From positions 1 to 46,178 of the forward strand of contig JAILNT010000161.1 in assembly GCA_024691265.1 (NCBI GenBank): DNA of 46,178 nucleotides. The letters are read 5' to 3'. The notes under the pieces are model-generated. The model had not been told where the DNA came from and ran no database searches. It saw nothing but the letters and a program-made list of their open reading frames with translations. Of the stretch, positions 41,564-46,178 are shown one piece after another. A program made the position numbers and the translations under genes. Positions within the stretch are counted from its first letter, which is position 1; each line of letters starts with the position of its first letter. This DNA is from Treponema sp. GTDB taxonomy: Bacteria > Spirochaetota > Spirochaetia > Treponematales > Treponemataceae.

Positions 41564-42094
41564 TTAGTTAGCTGCAGGTGCTTCGCCACCCTCACTCTGC
41601 TTCTTATCAACATATGCCTGCAATGTAGCTGCGAGTTTGCGAGCTGGACCATTGATAGCAGACATAAGCATAGCGATAAGCTGCTTGCGACCAGGGATTT
41701 TTGACAAAGCTTCAATCTTAGCAGCGTCAAGTACTTCGTTTTCTACGAAAGCACCCTTTACTTCAAGAGTAGGTGCGTCTTTCTTAAAATCGAACAATAC
41801 TTTTGCTGATTCATTTGCATCATCTTTTACCATTGTAATGGCTGTAGGACCTGCAAGGTAGTCAGCAACATTTTCTACATTCATCTCATTAAATGCGATG
41901 CGTGCAAAGTTGTTCTTGAAAACTTTAATCTGAGCATCATGTTCACGAAGCTTCTTGCGAAGATTTGTAATCTGCTCAACTGTCATTCCGCGATAATTTA
42001 CGAAAATGAAGTTCTTATAACCCTGCAAAACTTCTTTTGTTTCTGCAATAGCAGCTGTCTTAGCAGGCTGAACTTTTTTTGCCATTATAGCCAT
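41564..42094 (-). CDS. rplJ: Large ribosomal subunit protein uL10
   Basis: 176 residues from the ATG 42094-42092, which shares its A with the rplA stop (TAATG) and has AGGAGG 6-7 bases upstream; a second ATG three codons later is less likely. Base of the L12 stalk. VNYRGMTVEQITNLRKKLRE is diagnostic and the C-terminal helix that binds L12 is present. Confidence 0.96.
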   Translation of the reverse strand: MAIMAKKVQPAKTAAIAETKEVLQGYKNFIFVNYRGMTVEQITNLRKKLREHDAQIKVFKNNFARIAFNEMNVENVADYLAGPTAITMVKDDANESAKVLFDFKKDAPTLEVKGAFVENEVLDAAKIEALSKIPGRKQLIAMLMSAINGPARKLAATLQAYVDKKQSEGGEAPAAN

Positions 42095-42774
42095 TATGCT
42101 TCCTCCTGGTGATCAATCCAAACGCCTGGACCCATAGAAGAGCTTACAGAAATACTGCGTACGAAACCAGCCTTTGCATCAGCAGGCTTCTTGCGGTCCA
42201 ATTCTGCAAGGAAAGTATTTACGTTCTCTGTAACAGCAGCAGCATCCATAGATACCTTACCAACAGCTATATGAACAATACCTGTCTTATCTGCACGGAA
42301 CTCAGTACGTCCTTTCTTCAATTCTGCTACAGCATGTACGAGATCATTTGTAACAGTTCCAGTCTTAGGATTTGGCATCAAACCTTTGCGACCGAGAACC
42401 ATACCAAGACGTCCTACATCTTTCATCATATCTGGAGTAGCAACAACAACGTCAAAGTCGAACCAACCGCCCTTAACCTTGTCCAAGTACTCTGTAGAAC
42501 CAGCATATGTTGCACCAGCATCCAATGCTTCCTGAACACGTTCTTCCTTACAGAATACCAAAATACGCTTTTCACCTTTGAACTGATGTGGGAATACGAG
42601 TGTATCACGTACAGTCTGATTCTTCTCAAGACGAAGAGCAACATGAAGTTCTACAGTTTCATCAAACTTTACAAAATGGAGATCTTTTACCAATTTGCAA
42701 GCATCAGCAACTGAATACTTCTTTGTTACATCATATTTCTTGAGTGATTCGTTATATTTCTTTCCGTGCTTCAT
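42094..42774 (-). CDS. rplA: Large ribosomal subunit protein uL1
   Basis: 226 residues. Mobile L1 stalk; in many bacteria it represses rplKA by binding the leader. GRLGMVLGRKGLMPNPKTGTV is diagnostic. The ATG shares its A with the rplK stop (TAATG). Confidence 0.97.
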   Translation of the reverse strand: MKHGKKYNESLKKYDVTKKYSVADACKLVKDLHFVKFDETVELHVALRLEKNQTVRDTLVFPHQFKGEKRILVFCKEERVQEALDAGATYAGSTEYLDKVKGGWFDFDVVVATPDMMKDVGRLGMVLGRKGLMPNPKTGTVTNDLVHAVAELKKGRTEFRADKTGIVHIAVGKVSMDAAAVTENVNTFLAELDRKKPADAKAGFVRSISVSSSMGPGVWIDHQEEA

Positions 42775-43208
42775 TACTCAGCCTCCACTTCAACACCCAT
42801 ACTGCGTGCAGTACCAGCGATGATTTTCTTTGCAGCTTCAAGGTCGTTAGCATTGATGTCTGGCATCTTTGTCTTAGCGATTTCTTCAAGCTGAGCCTTT
42901 GTAAGCTTTCCAACCTTATCACGAAGTGGATTTGCTGCACCCTTCTCGAGTTTGAGAGCTTTCTTAATAAGAACTGCAGCTGGTGGAGTCTTAAGAATGA
43001 AAGTAAATGTCTTATCCTGATAAGCTGTAATAATTACAGGAATGATAAGACCCTTTTCCATGTTCTTTGTTCTATCATTGAATTCCTGAACAAACTTAGG
43101 TGCAGGAACACCATGAGGTCCCAAAGCAGGTCCAATAGGAGGGGCTGGAGTAGCAGAGCCTGCTGGGCACTGTAACTTAATAACAGCCGTTACCTTTTTT
43201 GTAGCCAT
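42774..43208 (-). CDS. rplK: Large ribosomal subunit protein uL11
   Basis: 144 residues from the ATG 43208-43206 (ATKKVTAVIKLQCPAGSATP) with AAGGAG upstream. The proline-rich APPIGPALGPHGV segment at the thiostrepton region and the C-terminal 23S-binding domain (GTARSMGVEVE) are present. Preceded by a 154-bp leader. Confidence 0.97.
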   Translation of the reverse strand: MATKKVTAVIKLQCPAGSATPAPPIGPALGPHGVPAPKFVQEFNDRTKNMEKGLIIPVIITAYQDKTFTFILKTPPAAVLIKKALKLEKGAANPLRDKVGKLTKAQLEEIAKTKMPDINANDLEAAKKIIAGTARSMGVEVEAE

Positions 43209-43232
43209 ATATATTCTCCTTAGAGTTGGTAT

Positions 43233-43252
43233 GAATTGCACTAAGGCAATTC
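43233..43252 (-). promoter_or_regulatory. Hairpin in the rplK leader
   Basis: GAATTGC (43252-43246) pairs with GCAATTC (43239-43233) around 6 nt, about 25 bp before rplK. The position fits a uL1-type autoregulatory site, but the L1-binding signature was not verified. The rest of the nusG-rplK gap shows nothing clear. Confidence 0.4.
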
Positions 43253-43362
43253 TAGCGAGATACTAATATCCAACGGATAAAGCACCTCTCCCAAAACAAG
43301 AATTGGCTTCCACCATTTTATTTATAAACAAAAATGAAAGAAACCATATTCAAGCTATTTAA

Positions 43363-43923
43363 TTAGATTACTTTTTCAACCTGCATCACATCAACTTCAA
43401 CAGGTGTATCACGACCGAAAATCTGAACAACTACTGTAAGCTTATTCTTTTCGGCATCAATTTTTTCAATTTTTCCGTTAAATGTTGCAAAAGGTCCTTC
43501 TGTAACTTTAACAGCATCACCAACATTGTAAGACATTTTCATACGAACAGGTTTTTCACCCTTTATCTGTCCACAACGGAGAAGCAAATTCTTAGCTTCA
43601 TCATTTGAAATAGGACGAGGACGTTCACTTGGATTTGTACCAACAAAACCAGTTACACCCTGAATACGTCTAACCTGAGAACATGTATCCTTCCAACCTA
43701 AATCAGGAAGATCCATTTCCAACATAACATATCCAGGTAAAAATTTATTTTTGCGAGAACGCTTCTTACCGTCTTTAATTTCTACAACTTCTTCTTCAGG
43801 AACTTTTACATCTGTAACAATAGAAGAATCAAGCTTCTTTTCTGCAAGAAGAGTATCGAGAGTACGTTTTATCTTACTCTCATAACCTACATAAGTGTGA
43901 AGAATATACCAGCTTTTAGCCAT
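43363..43923 (-). CDS. nusG: Transcription elongation/antitermination factor NusG
   Basis: 186 residues. NGN domain (SWYILHTYVGYESKIKRTL, FLPGYVMLEMDL, GVTGFVGT) binds the polymerase clamp; a KOW domain (GDAVKVTEGPFATFNGKIEK) binds S10 or Rho. 18 bp after secE, the usual order. Confidence 0.97.
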   Translation of the reverse strand: MAKSWYILHTYVGYESKIKRTLDTLLAEKKLDSSIVTDVKVPEEEVVEIKDGKKRSRKNKFLPGYVMLEMDLPDLGWKDTCSQVRRIQGVTGFVGTNPSERPRPISNDEAKNLLLRCGQIKGEKPVRMKMSYNVGDAVKVTEGPFATFNGKIEKIDAEKNKLTVVVQIFGRDTPVEVDVMQVEKVI

Positions 43924-43941
43924 TAGAACATCCTAGAATTT

Positions 43942-44121
43942 CTAGAAAACGAGACGCATACCATATGTAAATACCATATCTAGTACGCCAAGAATAATTG
44001 CAACCAAGATTGTGGAAATAATAACAACTTTAACAGAAGCTACAACATCATCAAAAGTGGGCCATACAACCTTTTTAAGTTCTATTCCACATTCCTTAAT
44101 AAAAGTCTTAATCTTTCCCAT
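43942..44121 (-). CDS. secE: Preprotein translocase subunit SecE
   Basis: 59 residues from the ATG 44121-44119 (GKIKTFIKECGIELKKV). Short single-helix form: amphipathic ELKKVVWPTFDDVVAS, then one membrane helix (VVIISTILVAIILGVLDMVF). E. coli SecE has three helices. Upstream in-frame codons run toward tRNA-Trp and lack a ribosome-binding site. Partner of SecY in this window. Confidence 0.95.
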   Translation of the reverse strand: MGKIKTFIKECGIELKKVVWPTFDDVVASVKVVIISTILVAIILGVLDMVFTYGMRLVF

Positions 44122-44166
44122 TTTCGTCCTCAATAATATTGTCAACTTAATGCTTTTTCAAAAATA

Positions 44167-44239
44167 CAGGCCAGGTAGGACTCGAACCCACGACAACCGG
44201 TTTTGGAGACCGGGACTCTACCAACTGAGCTACTGACCT
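44167..44239 (-). tRNA. trnW: tRNA-Trp (CCA)
   Basis: 73 nt. Acceptor AGGTCAG pairs with CTGGCCT (one G-U), D-arm AGCTCAGTTGGTAGAG, anticodon stem CCGGT/ACCGG with loop CTCCAAA giving anticodon CCA, T-arm GTGGGTTCGAGTCCTAC, discriminator G73 as usual for Trp. The 3' CCA is not encoded. Lies between rpmG and secE, a common bacterial order. Confidence 0.96.
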
Positions 44240-44336
44240 AAAAATATATAAAAATATATTTTCAACTGACCACAAAAATCAAAACAGATTTCAATAGTCA
44301 GTTATTTACTAATAATAAACAGAAACAAATTCTAAA

Positions 44337-44513
44337 TTATTTTGCCTTTGTTTCTTTGTGCATTGTCTCTTTGCGGCAGAAAGGACAATACTTATTCTTT
44401 TCAAGCTTTCCCTGAATGTTCTTGCGGTTCTTTGTTGTTGTATAATTCTTATTCTTGCATTCTGGGCACTGCAGAGCGATAATTTCTACAGCTGACTTCT
44501 TTTTGCTAGCCAT
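44337..44513 (-). CDS. rpmG: Large ribosomal subunit protein bL33
   Basis: 58 residues from the ATG 44513-44511 (ASKKKSAVEIIALQCPECK) with AGGAG upstream; a longer open frame runs back through tRNA-Thr and is not coding. CPEC and CPFC pairs make the zinc-binding form. Lies between the two tRNA genes. The 97 bp to tRNA-Trp contain an AACTGAC/GTCAGTT repeat (44264-44303) of unknown role. Confidence 0.96.
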   Translation of the reverse strand: MASKKKSAVEIIALQCPECKNKNYTTTKNRKNIQGKLEKNKYCPFCRKETMHKETKAK

Positions 44514-44554
44514 AATAAATCTCCTAAATGGATTGCAGTAGTACTGCTTTTTAA

Positions 44555-44627
44555 AGCTCCCAAGCGGAATCGGACCGCTGACCTCATCGTTACCAACGAT
44601 GTGCTCTACCGACTGAGCTATAAGAGC
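44555..44627 (-). tRNA. trnT: tRNA-Thr (GGT)
   Basis: 73 nt. Acceptor GCTCTTA pairs with TGGGAGC (G-U pairs inside), D-arm AGCTCAGTCGGTAGAG, anticodon stem CATCG/CGATG with loop TTGGTAA giving anticodon GGT, T-arm AGCGGTCCGATTCCGCT. Discriminator U73; CCA not encoded. First gene of the long minus-strand block; a consensus promoter lies ~25 bp upstream. Confidence 0.96.
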
Positions 44628-44651
44628 GTAATTTTCATATGATGTTCCATG

Positions 44652-44680
44652 AATATACAAAATAGATAATCTTTTGTCAA
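44652..44680 (-). promoter_or_regulatory. Consensus sigma-70 promoter before tRNA-Thr
   Basis: Perfect TTGACA (44680-44675), 17-bp spacer and TATATT (44657-44652), with a start near 44645, ~18 bp before the tRNA. No other equally good promoter is visible before rpsG, so this may drive tRNA-Thr through rpoC-rpsG. Confidence 0.85.
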
Positions 44681-44855
44681 CATGCAAAAATATTTTTTTA
44701 GCAAAGTTTTACTTTTTTCCAAACTATTACAATCTATATTTTTACTTATAATTATAAACATTGCTACAGCTAAGCTTCACTTTTTTAATATATTTTGATA
44801 GTCTATACAAGTTTATTTTCTTCTAATTTTTTTCTATTTGAAAGAAGGATTTTTA

Positions 44856-45743
44856 ATGACTATTGACACAATGATTGACAGGATTCTTGACTCATACAAG
44901 ACCTACGGCGGAGTAAACAGATACGGAGCAAACACATTTCCAAACAGAGAAAATGTTATTTCTGTACTTCATGATTTAATGAGTTTAATTTTTCCAGGGT
45001 ATAGAACTGCAGAAGTTTTAGATGACCAGAATTTGCGTTATGTAACAGGAGAAAGAATTCATCGTATTATTCACATTCTAACAGAAGAAATACAAAAAGC
45101 TCTCATATACATAGCTGGCTGTAAAGAAGACTCCACAAACCAAAGCAGGGAAAACGTAAAAAATTCTCATTGCTTTTGTTTAGCAGAAAAAACATCATAC
45201 GCTCTTATAGAAGCTTTGCCAGAAATAAGAAAAATGATACACAAAGATACACAGGCAGCTTTCGATGGTGACCCTGCAGCAAAAAGCACAGAGGAAGTTA
45301 TAGTCTCTTATCCCGGACTTGAAGCAATTTCTATTTATAGAATAGCACACTTTTTATTTGAAAATGGAGTTCCTGTAATTCCTAGAATAATGTCAGAATA
45401 TGCACATGGAAAAACTGGTATCGATATTCACCCGGGAGCAAAAATAGGGGAATCATTTTTTATAGACCACGGAACAGGGGTTGTTATAGGTGAAACATGT
45501 GTTATAGGAAATAATGTAAAAATATATCAGGGCGTCACATTAGGAGCTTTAAGCGTAAAAAAATCTTTACAAGATAAAAAGCGACACCCAACAATTGAAG
45601 ACAATGTTACAATATATGCTGATGCAACTATTCTTGGAGGAAAAACAGTTATAGGAGAAGGCTGTATAATTGGTGGTAACACATGGGTTACACATTCAGT
45701 TCCTGCAAAAAGTATAAGAACACAATCGGATAAAGAAATATAA
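44856..45743 (+). CDS. cysE: Serine O-acetyltransferase
   Basis: 295 residues from the ATG at 44856, with AAGGA 6 bases upstream; a TTG at 44838 would overlap this site. Makes O-acetylserine from serine and acetyl-CoA, the first step of cysteine synthesis. An N-terminal helical domain (~190 residues) is followed by a left-handed beta-helix of hexapeptide repeats. The catalytic-type His is in IDHGTGVVIGET and a second one in KKRHPTIED. Longer N-domain than the 273-residue E. coli enzyme, like the EpsC-type members. The usual partner cysK is not adjacent. Some A/T-rich -10-like sequence (TATAAT near 44743-44750) lies upstream without a good -35. Confidence 0.93.
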   Translation: MTIDTMIDRILDSYKTYGGVNRYGANTFPNRENVISVLHDLMSLIFPGYRTAEVLDDQNLRYVTGERIHRIIHILTEEIQKALIYIAGCKEDSTNQSRENVKNSHCFCLAEKTSYALIEALPEIRKMIHKDTQAAFDGDPAAKSTEEVIVSYPGLEAISIYRIAHFLFENGVPVIPRIMSEYAHGKTGIDIHPGAKIGESFFIDHGTGVVIGETCVIGNNVKIYQGVTLGALSVKKSLQDKKRHPTIEDNVTIYADATILGGKTVIGEGCIIGGNTWVTHSVPAKSIRTQSDKEI

Positions 45744-45747
45744 TATT

Positions 45748-45798
45748 AAAAAGCTCTTTTTCGAAGATTTATCATACTAAGAAAAAGAGCTTTTTTTT
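45748..45798 (+). terminator. Intrinsic terminator of cysE
   Basis: AAAAAGCTCTTTTTC (45748-45762) pairs perfectly with GAAAAAGAGCTTTTT (45781-45795), followed by more T's, directly after the cysE stop. Confidence 0.92.
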
Positions 45799-45811
45799 AC
45801 ACTATGTATTT

Positions 45812-45910
45812 AAAAAGAATAAAGGCACCAAACAACAACGTTGCTCGATGCCTCTATCGTCCAGCAAGCTGGACATCGGAGAGAGTTTATCAGCTTATTT
45901 ACAAGCTGGT
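45812..45910 (-). ncRNA. Candidate small RNA, ~95-100 nt
   Basis: An apparently complete unit on the minus strand: consensus promoter (45914-45942), then hairpin CAGCTT/AAGCTG (45908-45903 with 45896-45891), hairpin GTCCAGC/GCTGGAC (45874-45868 with 45865-45859), and a terminator hairpin (45853-45840 with 45836-45823). The last has 14 pairs, three of them G-U, so it forms fully only in this strand's RNA, and is followed by TTATTCTTTTT. CCAGCTTG occurs in both first hairpins. No protein frame with a ribosome-binding site fits. It lacks the SRP RNA core sequence; identity unknown. Confidence 0.65.
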
Positions 45911-45913
45911 ATT

Positions 45914-45942
45914 AATATATAGCAACAAATATCTTTTGTCAA
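45914..45942 (-). promoter_or_regulatory. Consensus promoter of the ~95-nt small RNA
   Basis: TTGACA (45942-45937), exactly 17 bp, TATATT (45919-45914). The hexamers and spacer length are identical to those of the tRNA-Thr promoter at 44652-44680. Probable start at about 45910-45907. Confidence 0.8.
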
Positions 45943-46008
45943 TAATTTTTAGAGATTTTAGAAATTTTTTGTTAAAATTAGAGATTTTTTTGTAAAACTT
46001 ATATTGCA

Positions 46009-46049
46009 TAAAAAAAGAGGCCTTCCAAGCGTCAAAAAGGAAAGCCCCT
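46009..46049 (-). terminator. Intrinsic terminator of the ~65-nt RNA
   Basis: AGGGGCTTTCC (46049-46039) and GGAAGGCCTCT (46026-46016) around a 12-nt loop, then a T-run. The G-U pairs show that it is built for the minus strand. Confidence 0.85.
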
Positions 46050-46075
46050 ATATTTCATCTAAAAAAGGAGATAGT
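46009..46075 (-). ncRNA. Candidate small RNA, ~65 nt, with CU-rich 5' part
   Basis: Second minus-strand unit. After a promoter at 46080-46108 the RNA would begin near AATGACTATCTCCTTTTT, an unpaired stretch complementary to AAAGGAG ribosome-binding sites. It ends in a hairpin (46049-46039 with 46026-46016, 11 pairs including two G-U) followed by TTTTTTT (to ~46009). The only frame inside is 7 codons (46077 onward), without a ribosome-binding site. Confidence 0.55.
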
Positions 46076-46079
46076 CATT

Positions 46080-46108
46080 ATTATATTACTGCATAATATA
46101 AAAAACAA
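46080..46108 (-). promoter_or_regulatory. Candidate promoter of the ~65-nt RNA
   Basis: TTGTTT (46108-46103), 17-bp spacer, perfect TATAAT (46085-46080), located between the terminator at 46142-46175 and the candidate RNA. Confidence 0.6.
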
Positions 46109-46141
46109 TATATTTTGCGTGTAATGCGTGTATTTTTTCTC

Positions 46142-46175
46142 AAAAAAAAAGTCCTCTAGTAAAAAACTAGAGGAC
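46142..46175 (-). terminator. Terminator of a minus-strand gene beyond the right edge
   Basis: GTCCTCTAGT (46175-46166) pairs perfectly with ACTAGAGGAC (46160-46151), 5-nt loop, followed by nine T's (46150-46142). No coding sequence of that upstream gene is inside the window. Confidence 0.92.
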
Positions 46176-46178
46176 ATA

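Noticed and set aside
45804..45995. 63-codon open frame after cysE on the plus strand
   Set aside because: No ribosome-binding site, composition like non-coding A/T-rich DNA, and it runs through the hairpins, promoter and terminator of a minus-strand RNA.
1..46178. CRISPR arrays, insertion sequences, prophage or toxin-antitoxin genes
   Set aside because: No regularly spaced repeats, transposase motifs or integrase-like genes were found on reading both strands; the window is mostly core housekeeping sequence.

Overview
This 46.2 kb window is AT-rich chromosomal DNA that I read as coming from a spirochaete of the genus Treponema, probably a gut or rumen lineage. The assignment rests on remembered similarity and was not searched: a short beta subunit of RNA polymerase (1174 residues), lipoproteins with a relaxed spirochaete-style lipobox, the overall protein sequences, and a family 43 glycoside hydrolase of the kind carried by carbohydrate-using treponemes.

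Left part (1-15.9 kb), mixed housekeeping genes. In order: a truncated gene for a degenerate receiver-domain protein (minus); a DJ-1/PfpI protein; threonyl-tRNA synthetase of a short form without the TGS domain; an unrecognised 472-residue protein translationally coupled to an orphan oligopeptide-type solute-binding protein; acetate kinase; a secreted GH43-type protein (minus); an aconitase-superfamily hydratase (minus); GroEL (minus); ribonuclease HI; and a coupled lipoprotein / outer-membrane-barrel-like pair. Clear intrinsic terminators separate most of these units.

Central and right part (15.9-44.7 kb), one very long minus-strand block of transcription and translation genes. In transcription order: tRNA-Thr, rpmG, tRNA-Trp, secE, nusG, rplK, rplA, rplJ, rplL, rpoB, rpoC, rpsL, rpsG, [terminator, then a promoter and about 300 nt of structured non-coding sequence], tuf, rpsJ, rplC, rplD, rplW, rplB, rpsS, rplV, rpsC, rplP, rpmC, rpsQ, rplN, rplX, rplE, rpsN, rpsH, rplF, rplR, rpsE, rpmD, rplO, secY, rpmJ, rpsM, rpsK, rpsD, rpoA, rplQ and a small CxxC protein. 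fusA is missing from its usual place between rpsG and tuf, and infA, adk and map are missing between secY and rpmJ. A consensus promoter stands before tRNA-Thr, an attenuator-like pair of hairpins lies between rplL and rpoB, and several leaders contain hairpins that could be autoregulatory sites.

Right end (44.8-46.2 kb): a serine acetyltransferase gene (plus) with its terminator, followed by 380 bp without a credible protein gene. Those 380 bp hold two apparently complete minus-strand small-RNA units, each with a promoter at 17-bp spacing and an intrinsic terminator, and then the terminator of a gene lying beyond the window.

The most interesting unexplained material is non-coding: the structured RNA before tuf and the two small RNAs at the right edge. 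Next come the CxxC protein at the end of the alpha operon and the Ser (not Asn) at the key rifampicin position of RpoB.
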